DNA of 64,000 nt, taken from Pseudodesulfovibrio hydrargyri (lineage in GTDB: Bacteria; Desulfobacterota; Desulfovibrionia; Desulfovibrionales; Desulfovibrionaceae). The stretch is taken from assembly GCF_001874525.1 (NCBI RefSeq), contig NZ_LKAQ01000001.1, positions 124,001 to 188,000 of the forward strand, read 5' to 3'. Below the pieces are notes generated by a model, which worked only from the letters and a program-made list of their open reading frames with translations, was not told where the DNA came from and searched no databases. The translations under genes were made by a program, and so were the position numbers. Positions within the stretch are counted from its first letter, which is position 1. Every line of letters begins with the position of its first letter. Of this stretch, positions 11,901 to 20,212 are shown in pieces.

Positions 11901-12083
11901 CGCGATGTCCAGGTCCCCTTCCAGGGTCACGGGCCGGGCCAGGATGGCCTCCAGAGTCTGGGTGAACCGGGCGCGGAACTCGCCTGTGTCGATATAATAA
12001 GACGCCCACAGCAGCACGCCGGTGCAGACCAGGATGAGCGCCACCAGGCACTCGATCAGGATGCGCGGCAACCGTTTAAGCAT
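8928..12083 (-). CDS. AsmA-family protein
   Basis: 1051 residues with a single N-terminal membrane anchor (ECLVALILVCTGVLLWA) followed by a very long beta-rich periplasmic region. The AsmA signature is near the start: LARPVTLEGDLDIAIWPRL and TVEDLAIGEAPGF. The C-terminal AsmA_2 segment contains DGTASLRITNGSFKFTGWDL and ends with TVLNILSLPKKSFEFLRDLF. AsmA-like proteins (TamB, YhdP and relatives) form long grooves thought to carry phospholipids between membranes. The start overlaps the DUF89 gene by 8 bases and a GGGGAGGAG site lies inside that gene. Its position below lol, bam and lpx genes fits an outer-membrane biogenesis role. Confidence 0.9.
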   Translation of the reverse strand: MLKRLPRILIECLVALILVCTGVLLWASYYIDTGEFRARFTQTLEAILARPVTLEGDLDIAIWPRLALTVEDLAIGEAPGFGDGPAARFDDIDISVRIIPLLSRRIEVDSLDLAGVEGVLVRDKAGVFNWQSMLERSGRAMSGPSPDQEWTFAVDSVEITDAEILFRDEMAGTEYKLSGIDIHTGTVTLGEDVPFSLRSDFSWADQGIKADLVLKGMVRVMDDGTPPVFSQASVQARVYGDFLPDKAEPGEFIARMDLDWDKRTVAFEDFKASLFGLLAEGDMTSGDLEKGLDFRGHITVHPFAPRRLIAQYAPDLPIKDVDGLNSSALASYVHVTEDGASFENLILTLDDITVRGQCGFKDWTRPVFDFALRADTIDLDNYLPLFRTGTPFVWDDFSLPFFRAFRGSGTIRADGFDVLDTLVSDIRLNVDATDRGIAFDAGAIREGLASLGGSMTVVLGEAGKGEPTLALNGVLDAESQRRGFEFLHRTPVRFDGPGTAHLEFSVPAMSCPPEVRSIYILQHLTGLVRLSLGQGRAEARRIKGDPLSLEYSKADLELKVRPDGKGAKGVWNSVLSAGLKLRSGGDLESVNVTAEGPFSTAVDELRAKSSGMAVNGYLTTSLLPKAASRLTFGGKVAFDSKGGEAALTDTVIQAFETTLAGDARLAGGAKDRRVEGSLSVAQADPKRIVYLLTGENIRTRDTDALRSASLKTRFKADGEGFTLSELSGELDGTPVKGHVVATGYAHPLFAFSLAAGSFNLDRYLTPAPAPTLSDVREGREPESTPTDLPLEFLRFLKLNGKVLFQEFTLARVRSESLEGFVRANEGAIHLAEVQGRIHGGTLKADLEGQADEKALDLHLVLDVNGMQAGPFMEDMAEREYLRGETDIKADLYSVGRTDDDILANLDGTASLRITNGSFKFTGWDLKPKQANAGRTLQIGADVQRKTEGRTTFRRASSEATVKQGVFTLDQFRLEAPPVLQSYGEGGFSLPANTIDLSIRNDFVAVPSVTLHLTGKLTDPKVEVPTGKIVNDTVLNILSLPKKSFEFLRDLF

Positions 12084-12975
12084 GCTCCTCCCCGTCCCCG
12101 TTGTCGCTACGTTCGCGGACGCTCATGCACAGGGCGCTCGCCCCGAACTCGAGGCCTGTCTTGCGGGCGATACGCGGGCACTTGACCTTGAAGGCACAGA
12201 ACACGCCGGGCCAGAGCCCGTCCAGGGCCTCGAAATTCCCCTGCCCCTTGCTCAGGATGACGTCGCTTCGGCGCATGCGCTCGATGAATTCGACGGTGCA
12301 GCGGCTCAGAACCGTGCCGGGCGTGTCCACGCCGGACTCCACCACGGAGCACAATTCGGTCATGCCCACGGTCCTCGCGTCGGCCATGGTCGCGTCATTG
12401 AGCACGGGCCGGGAGCGGACAGCGTAGGTCACCTCGCAGCCGAGCCGGGTCAGTTCGCGGACCAACAGGGTGTCGAGGACGATCTCGCCGGTGTTGTCGC
12501 CCAGAATGAGCACGGACGCTCCCCGGACCAGCTTTTCGCGCAAGACGGCCAGCACTTTCGGGGACACGGATTCGGCCACCTCGGCCAACTCCTTTTCCAG
12601 GTCGAAATCCAGCTCCACGCCCCGGTCGATGTAATTGCCGATGATGGCCAACTCCAGGGCCAGGCCCAGAGGGTCGCCCGCGCCGCGCTGGGCCTCCACC
12701 CGCTCTTCCAGCGACGGCAGCAGCCCGAGGACAAAGGCGTTGGCCTCCCGCTTGTCCTGCGCGTACAGGTCGGTGCAGCCGGAAATCTCGCGGACCAGTT
12801 CGGCCAACTGGCGGGCGATGGCCGGCGGCGGCTCGTCCATGTCCAGCCGGGGAAGCAAAGCCTCCCACCGAGCGACGATTTCCTCGCGGAGGGCGGGGTC
12901 GTCAGGGCAGGCGATCTCCGCCTCCCTGACCGCCATTCGCCTGAAACAGGGCATGCATTCGAGGGCAGTATCCAT
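12076..12975 (-). CDS. DUF89 / ARMT1-like metal-dependent phosphatase
   Basis: 299 residues. The N-terminal ECMPCFRRM (CxxC) and the central LILGDNTGEIVLDTLL match the DUF89 family; the second Asn/Asp pair is in RSRPVLNDATMAD and the SKGQGNFEAL loop follows. Family members are metal-dependent phosphatases acting on phosphometabolites, proposed to repair damaged sugar phosphates. The last 8 bases overlap the AsmA start, so the two are probably co-translated, though a functional link is not obvious. Confidence 0.85.
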   Translation of the reverse strand: MDTALECMPCFRRMAVREAEIACPDDPALREEIVARWEALLPRLDMDEPPPAIARQLAELVREISGCTDLYAQDKREANAFVLGLLPSLEERVEAQRGAGDPLGLALELAIIGNYIDRGVELDFDLEKELAEVAESVSPKVLAVLREKLVRGASVLILGDNTGEIVLDTLLVRELTRLGCEVTYAVRSRPVLNDATMADARTVGMTELCSVVESGVDTPGTVLSRCTVEFIERMRRSDVILSKGQGNFEALDGLWPGVFCAFKVKCPRIARKTGLEFGASALCMSVRERSDNGDGEEHA

Positions 12976-13064
12976 GGGGCAATCCGTCTTTGATAGGGCA
13001 ATTCGGGATCACGGAGAATATGGCCGACCATAACTCCATGACTTCAAAGAGTAATCGCACAACA

Positions 13065-13086
13065 CCCCGCCATTGGCAAGGCGGGG
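13065..13086 (-). terminator. Possible terminator after lpxI
   Basis: Inverted repeat CCCCGCC / GGCGGGG with an 8-base loop, 22 bases beyond the lpxI stop in the direction of transcription. On the minus strand it is followed by TGTTGTG rather than a clean T-run, so termination may be partial and the DUF89-AsmA genes could still be reached by readthrough. Confidence 0.45.
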
Positions 13087-13107
13087 TTCGGAATCGTTCG
13101 GAATAGA

Positions 13108-13947
13108 TCAGGAAGATTCGGGAAAACAATCCGGGGTCAGGCCGACCACGGAGATGCCCGCCCGGTCGGCGAACTCGATGGCCGCCTCACGGTCGAAGAA
13201 CAGGCTCTTGCCCGCCTCAACGCCCAGGCAGGTGGCCTTGCCCTCGGCCATGAGCCTGAGGGTGTCCAGGCCGAGGCTCGGCAGATCCACCTCCTTCTGC
13301 TGGCCGGGCTTGAAGACCTTGACCACCGTGCACTCCGGTCCGCCGTAGGAAAAACCTCGGCGCAGGGTCTCGTCCGTACCCTCCAGGGCCTCCACGGCGG
13401 CCACGATGCCCTCGCGGACCACCACGCACTGGCCCACGTCCAACCGGCCGAGCTCCTTGGCGACGTCCCAGGCGAACCTGAGGTCGCTCCACTCCCGGTC
13501 GTTGGGCCGACGGCGGGTCATGACCCCCTCGGGCGAGAGCAGGTCCGGCATGTATTCATGGGCCGGAACCACGGTCATGCCCTCCTTCTCGAACTCCCGG
13601 GCGATGACGCCCAGCAGGGCGGCGTCGCCCTTGTCCTTGCGGCCCAGGACGAGCTTGATGGCCCGCATGTCCAGGTGGCGGATGTCCATGACCTTGGGCT
13701 TCTCGATGGTCCCGGCCATGATGACCTTGTCCACCTTCTCGTCCTTGAGGAAGCCGATCAGCTGGTTGAGCTTGCCAAGCTTGAGTTCCCGAAAGACGTC
13801 GGCCAGCGGGGCCACGTCCATATTGGTGTGGCCCGTGAACCCGGCCACCACGAGCCGGTGGCCCCTGGCTTTGACGCCACGGGCCACCAGAACGGGGAAC
13901 TGCTTGCCTCCGGCAATGAGGCCGATGGTGCTGACAGGCTCGGTCAT
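13108..13947 (-). CDS. lpxI: UDP-2,3-diacylglucosamine pyrophosphatase LpxI
   Basis: 279 residues of the LpxI (DUF1009) family, which hydrolyses UDP-2,3-diacylglucosamine to lipid X in organisms that lack LpxH. Landmarks are TIGLIAGGKQFPVLVA at the N-terminus, DKVIMAGTIEKPKV, and the C-terminal catalytic part with GQCVVVREGIVAAVEALEGTD. The ATG at 13947 is preferred; an in-frame TTG lies 12 bases upstream and neither has a strong ribosome site. It sits 15 bases after the lpxA stop, which supports the lipid A assignment. Confidence 0.93.
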   Translation of the reverse strand: MTEPVSTIGLIAGGKQFPVLVARGVKARGHRLVVAGFTGHTNMDVAPLADVFRELKLGKLNQLIGFLKDEKVDKVIMAGTIEKPKVMDIRHLDMRAIKLVLGRKDKGDAALLGVIAREFEKEGMTVVPAHEYMPDLLSPEGVMTRRRPNDREWSDLRFAWDVAKELGRLDVGQCVVVREGIVAAVEALEGTDETLRRGFSYGGPECTVVKVFKPGQQKEVDLPSLGLDTLRLMAEGKATCLGVEAGKSLFFDREAAIEFADRAGISVVGLTPDCFPESS

Positions 13948-13962
13948 GCCGTATTGCAAGGA

Positions 13963-14772
13963 TTAGTGGCCGTTGGAGCAGCGCTGCTTGTGGTCGGGCA
14001 CAACGCCGTTCTTGCTCTCGCGGATGAACGAGACGAGACGGGCCACCTGGGGAATGCCCGGCATCTCCTCTTCCACCTGGGCCAGGCTCTGTTCCTTGGT
14101 CAGGCCGGAGCGGAAGATGATCTTGTAAGCCTTCTTGAGTGCCTTGCACGCGGCGGAGTCGAAGCCGTTGCGCTTGAGCCCGATGAGGTTGGGGCCGAAA
14201 AGCATGCCCCGGACACCATGGGCCAGCATGAACGGCGGCACGTCGAGCTTGTAGCCGCTGGCGCCGCCGAGGAAGGAGTATTCCCCGATGCGGATGAACT
14301 GCTGGACGGCGGACATGCCGGAGATGATCACGTTGCGGCCCACCTCCACGTGGCCCGCCAGCTGCACGGCGTTGGCCAGGATGACGTGATCGCCGATCCT
14401 GCAGTCGTGGGCTACGTGCGAATAGGCCATGAACATGCAGCCGGAACCGATGACGGTCTCCTGCACGCCCTGCACCGTGCCGCGGTGGATGGTCACGCAC
14501 TCGCGGATGATGTTGTCGTCGCCGATGCGGGTGTAGGTCTTCTCACCCTTGAACGCCGCGTGCTGCGGTTCGCCGCCGATGACGGCATGCGGATGGATAT
14601 GGTTGTTCTTTCCGATTTCGGTGTTGGACTGGATGACGCAATGCGCCTCCAGGAAGGTGCCGTCGCCGATCTTGGTGTCGGCTCCCACAACGACGTACGG
14701 GTCGATGCGGACATCGGCCCCCAGCTCCGCCGAAGGATGAATGACGGCGCTGGGATGGATCTGACTGGACAT
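13963..14772 (-). CDS. lpxA: Acyl-ACP:UDP-N-acetylglucosamine O-acyltransferase
   Basis: 269 residues starting [18 protein letters not shown], a left-handed beta-helix built of hexapeptide repeats. It carries out the first lipid A step. The region MAYSHVAHDCRIGDHVILAN contains the catalytic His (the one before DCRIG). The C-terminal helical part has RNGFDSAACKALKKAYK. The ATG overlaps the fabZ stop by one base. Length is close to the E. coli enzyme (262). Confidence 0.96.
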   Translation of the reverse strand: MSSQIHPSAVIHPSAELGADVRIDPYVVVGADTKIGDGTFLEAHCVIQSNTEIGKNNHIHPHAVIGGEPQHAAFKGEKTYTRIGDDNIIRECVTIHRGTVQGVQETVIGSGCMFMAYSHVAHDCRIGDHVILANAVQLAGHVEVGRNVIISGMSAVQQFIRIGEYSFLGGASGYKLDVPPFMLAHGVRGMLFGPNLIGLKRNGFDSAACKALKKAYKIIFRSGLTKEQSLAQVEEEMPGIPQVARLVSFIRESKNGVVPDHKQRCSNGH

Positions 14773-15230
14773 TACATGTCCCCCTTGTTGGCGATGGCGG
14801 CCGAGAACTCGCCCTGGCAGGTCACCTGACCGTCCACTTCGGCGACGCCGCGCATCTTCCATATGTTCAATTTTTGTTTCTCGAAATACACATTCATGAT
14901 CAGCTGATCGCCCGGAACCACCGGCCTGCGGAACTTGACCTTGTTCAGCCCGGTGAACAGGAAGACCTTGTCCTCCAGAGGCTCGTCAAAGGAGTGCAGG
15001 ACGAAGACCGCGCCGGTCTGGGCCAGGGCCTCCAGTTGCAGCACGCCGGGCATGACGGGCAGCCCGGGGAAATGCCCCTGGAAGAACTCCTCATTGATGG
15101 TCACGTTCTTCATGGCCTTGAGGCGGGCGCCCGGCTCGTATTCGAGCACGCGGTCCACCAGCAGGAAGGGATAGCGATGCGGGAGCATCTCCATGATCTT
15201 GCGTATATCGAGTGGGTACTGATTACTCAT
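14772..15230 (-). CDS. fabZ: 3-hydroxyacyl-ACP dehydratase FabZ
   Basis: 152-residue hot-dog-fold dehydratase of fatty acid elongation. The catalytic His is in [15 protein letters not shown] and the catalytic Glu in [11 protein letters not shown]. It starts [20 protein letters not shown], as is usual. It overlaps the 3' end of lpxD by 8 bases and the start of lpxA by one, giving the common lpxD-fabZ-lpxA order that balances fatty acid and lipid A synthesis. Confidence 0.97.
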   Translation of the reverse strand: MSNQYPLDIRKIMEMLPHRYPFLLVDRVLEYEPGARLKAMKNVTINEEFFQGHFPGLPVMPGVLQLEALAQTGAVFVLHSFDEPLEDKVFLFTGLNKVKFRRPVVPGDQLIMNVYFEKQKLNIWKMRGVAEVDGQVTCQGEFSAAIANKGDM

Positions 15231-16263
15231 CGCTCACTCCGGCGGCCGCTTTCAGTGCGGCCAGTTCTTTCTCCATTTTCTTCACCCGCTTGAACAGATC
15301 GGGCAGCTTGGGCATGCACACCCCCATGGACTTGAAGTAGCCCTTGGCCGGGATGGCCGGGCTGCCGGCCACCTTGGCACCGGCCTCCACGTCGCCGAGG
15401 ATGCCGCTCTGGGCCGCTACCATGGCCCCGTCGCCGATGGTGACGTTGTCCGGCACGCCGGTCTGGCCCGCCAGGACCACGCCGTTGCCGACCACGGTGG
15501 AGCCGCCGATGCCGGTCTGCCCGATGATCAGGCAGTGCTCGCCGATCTCCACATTGTGGCCGATCTGGACCAGGTTGTCGATCTTGGTGCCCCGGCGGAT
15601 GCGGGTGGTGTCCAGGGCGGCCCGGTCGATGGCCGTATTGGCACCGATCTCCACATCGTTCTCGACGGCCACGGTCCCGATCTGGGGAATCTTCATGTGC
15701 CCCAGCGGGGTCTGGGCGTAGCCGTAGCCGTCGCCTCCGAGCACTGCGCCGGGCTGGAGGATGACGTTGTCGCCGATCGTCAAACCGCCCATGACCACAC
15801 AGTTGGGGTAGAGAATGCACCCCTTGCCGATCACGGTCCCCTCGCCCACGTAGGCCCCGGCGAAGATCACCGTGTCGGGCCCGATCACAACCCCCTCGCC
15901 CACAAAGGCGAAGGGATAGACCGTGGCGGAATCGGCCACGTCGGCGTCCGGGTGGACAAAGGCCAGCGCATGCACGCCCTCGAGGCATCCCTGGGGGCGG
16001 GCAAAGACGTTCACCACCCGAGCCAGGTCCATGTACACATTCTCGCTAACGAGCGCGCACGGGACCCTGTCGGCATAAGAGCCGGATGTGAGGACACATC
16101 CGGCTTTGGTGGTTTCCAGTTGATGCAGATACTTGGGATTGACCAGAAACGACAGGTCGTCGGGCCCGGCCTTTTCCAGGGTATTCACCCCGGCTATATC
16201 CCTATCCGCACCGGTGTACTCCAGGCCGAGCTTGTCGGCCAGAGCGGACAGCATGATGGGCAT
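15223..16263 (-). CDS. lpxD: UDP-3-O-(3-hydroxyacyl)glucosamine N-acyltransferase
   Basis: 346 residues. The N-terminal uridine-binding domain ([15 protein letters not shown]) is followed by a hexapeptide-repeat beta-helix and a C-terminal helix with [15 protein letters not shown]. The catalytic His is in the [14 protein letters not shown] stretch. It performs the third lipid A step. It begins 3 bases after the skp stop, with GGAAAG as ribosome site inside the skp tail. Confidence 0.96.
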   Translation of the reverse strand: MPIMLSALADKLGLEYTGADRDIAGVNTLEKAGPDDLSFLVNPKYLHQLETTKAGCVLTSGSYADRVPCALVSENVYMDLARVVNVFARPQGCLEGVHALAFVHPDADVADSATVYPFAFVGEGVVIGPDTVIFAGAYVGEGTVIGKGCILYPNCVVMGGLTIGDNVILQPGAVLGGDGYGYAQTPLGHMKIPQIGTVAVENDVEIGANTAIDRAALDTTRIRRGTKIDNLVQIGHNVEIGEHCLIIGQTGIGGSTVVGNGVVLAGQTGVPDNVTIGDGAMVAAQSGILGDVEAGAKVAGSPAIPAKGYFKSMGVCMPKLPDLFKRVKKMEKELAALKAAAGVSDE

Positions 16264-16266
16264 GAA

Positions 16267-16782
16267 TTACTTTCCGGCTTTCTTGGTCTTGTCCAGTTCC
16301 TTGACGAGCTCATCGGAGATGTCCAGGCCGTCGGCGATATAGGCCAGGCCGGGAGTCTGCTTGTCGAAGGCGATGGTGTAGTTGTGGGCCTTGCAGTAGT
16401 CCAGGACGACCTGTTCGAGCTTCAGGAGAACGGGCTTGCCCAGTTCGTTCTGCTCGGCCTGGATGGCCTTCTGGTAGACGGAGAAGTCCTCGTTCCAGTC
16501 ACGGCCGCGACGGCGCAGTTCGGTGACCTTGTCCTGCAGGACCTTGCCCTGGAAGGCGTTGCTGTCGATCTGCATCTTGAGCTTGCCGAGGTCTTCACGC
16601 TCCTTCTTGAGCTGCTCGCCGCGGGCGGTGAATTTTGCGTCGAGCTTGTCACGCACCTCCTTACCGTAGGCGGACTTCTGCACGACATCCTTGGTGCTGA
16701 AGACCGCGATCTTGGTTTCGGCGAAGGCTGCGGCCTGAAGCAGAAAGACGAAGCAAATGGTGAACAGACAGATCTTTTTCAT
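16267..16782 (-). CDS. skp: OmpH/Skp-family periplasmic chaperone
   Basis: 171 residues with a clear signal peptide (MKKICLFTICFVFLLQAAAFA). The mature start TKIAVFSTKDVVQKSAYGKE corresponds to the Skp trimerisation strand, followed by two long charged helices (KLDAKFTARGEQLKKEREDL) that form the tentacles. Skp binds unfolded outer-membrane proteins and hands them to BamA, whose gene is immediately upstream. Sequence similarity inside this family is low, so the assignment leans on layout and position. Confidence 0.88.
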   Translation of the reverse strand: MKKICLFTICFVFLLQAAAFAETKIAVFSTKDVVQKSAYGKEVRDKLDAKFTARGEQLKKEREDLGKLKMQIDSNAFQGKVLQDKVTELRRRGRDWNEDFSVYQKAIQAEQNELGKPVLLKLEQVVLDYCKAHNYTIAFDKQTPGLAYIADGLDISDELVKELDKTKKAGK

Positions 16783-16818
16783 TGTATGACTCCTTGACTG
16801 AATGAAATCGGTATTGGG

Positions 16819-19539
16819 TTAGAATTGTTGGCCCATGATCAACTCGACGGTGTGCACCTTCGAGTCGACCAGGTCGTCCAAGGCGTAGGCGTATATCACG
16901 CCCACGGGGCCCATGGGGGAGTACCAGTTCACGCCGACGCCGACGCTTTTGTAGAGGCCCAGGGAAGGCTCATCCTCACCGCCGCGTTTCACGGACTCGA
17001 ACCACTCTTCGGTTTCCTTCCACGAGTTGCCTGCGTCGAAGAAGCCCAGAGCCACAATGCCGAGTTCCTTGCTGATGGGGCGCTTGACTTCGAGGTTGGT
17101 ATAAAAGGCCTTGTTACCGCCCACATCCGCATCGGAGTTCGGACCCTCCGTAGGCGTGATCAGGTAGTTGGAATAGCCGCGCACCGTGTATACGCCGCCG
17201 AGTTCGAACCGCTCCGCGGCGGGGACATCGCCCCCGCCCAGGTTCTCCTGCAGGTACCCGGCCCAGAACTTGGAGTGGAAGACCACCTGCTCGAAGACCG
17301 GCTGCCACCATTCGAACTCTCCGACGTACTTGATGAAATCGTCGGTGCCGCCCAGGGGGCCGCCACCGAAGGTCATCCCCAGGGAAGTCCTGGTACCCGA
17401 GGTCGTATCACGGAACGTGTCCCGCGTGTCGCGGATCGCCTTGCCGGTCACCTTGGAGGCGAGATGCGAACCCTCGTCATCCCTGCTCCGGGAGGCGTCG
17501 TCGTCCACATTGGTGATCTCGTAGGATTCCAGCCCGTATCCCCACGAGAGCTTGGTATACTCCCCGATGGGATAGATGAACTGGACATCTCCGCCCACCC
17601 GGTCGACGTCGTACTGGGAGTACTCGGTATCGCGCTTGTATACTTCCGTGTTGAGGCCGAGATCGGTGTCGTTGATATGCGGGTTGGTGAAATGGACCGT
17701 GTACCGGTTGGTGGAGCCGCCGATCTGCCCGTTGAAGCCCACGTCATACCCCCGGCCGAAGAGATTTCGCTCGGAGATTTCACCGCCGAAGAAGACGCCG
17801 TCATAGGTGGAGAAACCCACACCGCCGCTGATCTTGCCGGTCGCCTTGTCCTTGACCTTGACCACCAGGTCCATCTCCTCCGGGTTGCCCGTGGGCACCG
17901 GGGCGATATCGACCTTCTCGAAGAAGTCCAGGTTGGTCAGGCGCTGGCTGGAACGCTTGAGCTTCTCGCCGCTGAACTGGTCGCCGTCGGCCAGACGCAT
18001 CTCGCGCAGGATGACGTTGTCGCGGGTGACCGTGTTGCCCTCGATGAGCACCCGGCGGATGTGCACCCGCTGGTGCTTGCTGATATTGTAGACGACGTTG
18101 ACGATCTTGGTCTCGGGGTTGTCGTCGAGCTTCACGCCCACGTCGGCGTAGGCGTAGCCGTAATTGTTGTAATAGCCGGTCAGGGCCGAGATGTCCTTCT
18201 GGAGGATCAGGCGGTCGAAATACTCGTCCTCGGCCTTGAGTTCGTCGATCTTGGTCACCTGAAGGAGTTTGGAAGGATCGTCCAGGAGGTCGCCGGTAAA
18301 GGTGGTCTCGCCCATCTTGTAGCGGTCGCCTTCCCAGACCTTGTAGATGACGTCGATGCCGTCGTCCTTGATGTCCACCTCGGGCTGGCCGACCTTGGCG
18401 GTCAGAAAGCCCTTGGACTGGTAAAAGGCCATGATCGCCGATGCGTCGCGGTCGAGGAGCTCCTCCTTGAGCACGCCGGAGTCGTCGATCCAGGAGAGCC
18501 AGCCCCGTTCCTTAAGGGCCAGGACGTCCTTGATATCGTCCGGATCGAGCTGCTTGGCGCCGTCGATGATGACATGCTCGATGTAAAGCTGCGGTCCCTC
18601 GTCTATGACGAAGGTCAGGCGGGCGATGCCGGCCCCCGCATCCTCGATCTCCTGGGTGACGTTGGCCTTGTAGTAGCCTTCCTTGCGGTACATCTCGCGG
18701 ATGACGCGAATGTCGTCGGACAGGACCTTGGGGTTGATGACGCTGCCCTTCTTGGTGGATACCGCCTCGAGGATGTCCTCGGAGTCGATCTCCTTGGCCC
18801 CGCGCACGCCGATGGCCTGAATGCGCGGCTTTTCCTTGACCACGAAGACGACCTTCTTTCCGTCGTCGACGTCGTCGACCCTGACGCGAACATCATCGAA
18901 GTATCCGAGATCATAGACGTTCTTCAGCGCGGTATTGATGGCCTTGGCGGTGATCATGTCGCCTTTCTGCATGGTCATGCGCATCAGGACCACTTCCTTG
19001 TCCAGGACTTTGGTGCCCTCAACGTCAACCTCGGACACGATGTCCATGCGCAGGAGGTCCATGCGCATGCGGTCCACCAGGGCGTCCACCGCGGGCAGCA
19101 GATTGATCAGCCCCTGCTTGGTAACCGAAAGCTTCTTGCCCGTGTCCTTGGCGTAGGCGTCGACCAGGCGGGCGTCGATGGTCAGGTTCTCCCCGATCTG
19201 GTTCAGGGAGCCGTAGACGGAAAACTGGGCCCCGGCCAACAGGGCGATCTCGCGCGCCTTGTCCGGGTCGAATTGGGTGTACCCCTTGTCCGCGATCTTC
19301 CGGCCGACCTCTTCAGCCGCGACGACCTTGAACCCGACCTCCTTCAGCCGGTCGGACAGCAGCTCGGGCAGGCTGTCCTTGAGATAGCTCAGGTCGTCCC
19401 CCGCGTTGACCTCGAAGGGCAGCACGGCGACGGACACGTCCTGGTTGAGCTTTTCGGCGGCATGGCCCGTTCCGGCGGCCAGGACAATGAAGACGGCGAT
19501 CATCCCCATCGCCAGACCGCGAGCGAGATTACTGAGCAT
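16819..19539 (-). CDS. bamA: Outer-membrane assembly factor BamA with extra N-terminal domain
   Basis: 906 residues, about 100 longer than E. coli BamA. After the signal peptide (ending near GTGHAAEK) comes an extra region of about 130 residues, VSVAVLPFEVNAGDDLSYL to about 165, resembling the TolB-like/LpoB-CsgG nucleotide-fold domain. POTRA repeats then run from about 170 to 560, and the 16-strand barrel follows from GKISGGVGFSTYDG, with VRGY in place of the conserved VRGF motif near 783 and a C-terminal Phe (MGQQF). BamA inserts outer-membrane proteins. It overlaps lolD by 11 bases. Confidence 0.95.
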   Translation of the reverse strand: MLSNLARGLAMGMIAVFIVLAAGTGHAAEKLNQDVSVAVLPFEVNAGDDLSYLKDSLPELLSDRLKEVGFKVVAAEEVGRKIADKGYTQFDPDKAREIALLAGAQFSVYGSLNQIGENLTIDARLVDAYAKDTGKKLSVTKQGLINLLPAVDALVDRMRMDLLRMDIVSEVDVEGTKVLDKEVVLMRMTMQKGDMITAKAINTALKNVYDLGYFDDVRVRVDDVDDGKKVVFVVKEKPRIQAIGVRGAKEIDSEDILEAVSTKKGSVINPKVLSDDIRVIREMYRKEGYYKANVTQEIEDAGAGIARLTFVIDEGPQLYIEHVIIDGAKQLDPDDIKDVLALKERGWLSWIDDSGVLKEELLDRDASAIMAFYQSKGFLTAKVGQPEVDIKDDGIDVIYKVWEGDRYKMGETTFTGDLLDDPSKLLQVTKIDELKAEDEYFDRLILQKDISALTGYYNNYGYAYADVGVKLDDNPETKIVNVVYNISKHQRVHIRRVLIEGNTVTRDNVILREMRLADGDQFSGEKLKRSSQRLTNLDFFEKVDIAPVPTGNPEEMDLVVKVKDKATGKISGGVGFSTYDGVFFGGEISERNLFGRGYDVGFNGQIGGSTNRYTVHFTNPHINDTDLGLNTEVYKRDTEYSQYDVDRVGGDVQFIYPIGEYTKLSWGYGLESYEITNVDDDASRSRDDEGSHLASKVTGKAIRDTRDTFRDTTSGTRTSLGMTFGGGPLGGTDDFIKYVGEFEWWQPVFEQVVFHSKFWAGYLQENLGGGDVPAAERFELGGVYTVRGYSNYLITPTEGPNSDADVGGNKAFYTNLEVKRPISKELGIVALGFFDAGNSWKETEEWFESVKRGGEDEPSLGLYKSVGVGVNWYSPMGPVGVIYAYALDDLVDSKVHTVELIMGQQF

Positions 19540-20212
19540 AGAGTTCTCCTGAACGCAGTTCGAAGCGCCGATGCATCATCGCTGCGAGTTCCGGATTATG
19601 TGTGACGACTATAAAGGTCATACCCAATTCATTATTAAGTGAAGTCAGCAGATGGCCGATTCTGGAACCGTTTTCCTCGTCGAGGTTGCCCGTGGGCTCG
19701 TCGGCGAGCAGGACCTTGGGCTTGAGCAGGATGGCCCGGGCAATGGCCGCCCGTTGCCGTTCCCCGCCGGACAGGGTCGTTACCTTGTGTTCGAGCCTGT
19801 GCGCAAGTCCTACCATGTCGAGGGCCTCTTTCGCCATGCGCAACCCCTGGCTGCGCCCCTTCCCGGCGATGAAGGCGGGCATCGCCACGTTCTCCAGCGT
19901 GGAGAACTCGGGCAGAAGATGATGAAACTGGAACACGAAGCCGATTTCCTGGTTCCGCAATTCCGCCCGCTCCCTGTCACCCAAGGTGCCGAGATCGACA
20001 CCATTCAGATAAATCTTCCCGCCGGACACGGTGTCCAGCGTGCCGAGCATGTGCAGCAGCGTGGTCTTGCCTGACCCCGACGCCCCCAGGATGGCCAGGG
20101 ACTCGCCTCGAGGGATTTCCAGATCGACCCCGCGGAGCACGCGGACCACTTCGGACGGTCCGTCGAACTCCTTGCTGACGTTAATCAGTTGGTATATCGC
20201 CTCCCTACTCAT
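19529..20212 (-). CDS. lolD: Lipoprotein-releasing ABC transporter ATPase LolD
   Basis: 227 residues of the MacB/LolD class. Walker A is GASGSGKTTLLHML, the Q-loop FVFQFHHLLPEF contains the LolD-type FQxHxLLPEF pattern, the ABC signature is LSGGERQRAAIARA, and Walker B is KVLLADEPTGNLD. With the LolC-type permease it extracts outer-membrane lipoproteins from the inner membrane. It overlaps the permease by 8 bases and its last codons form the ribosome site for bamA. Confidence 0.95.
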   Translation of the reverse strand: MSREAIYQLINVSKEFDGPSEVVRVLRGVDLEIPRGESLAILGASGSGKTTLLHMLGTLDTVSGGKIYLNGVDLGTLGDRERAELRNQEIGFVFQFHHLLPEFSTLENVAMPAFIAGKGRSQGLRMAKEALDMVGLAHRLEHKVTTLSGGERQRAAIARAILLKPKVLLADEPTGNLDEENGSRIGHLLTSLNNELGMTFIVVTHNPELAAMMHRRFELRSGELYAQ

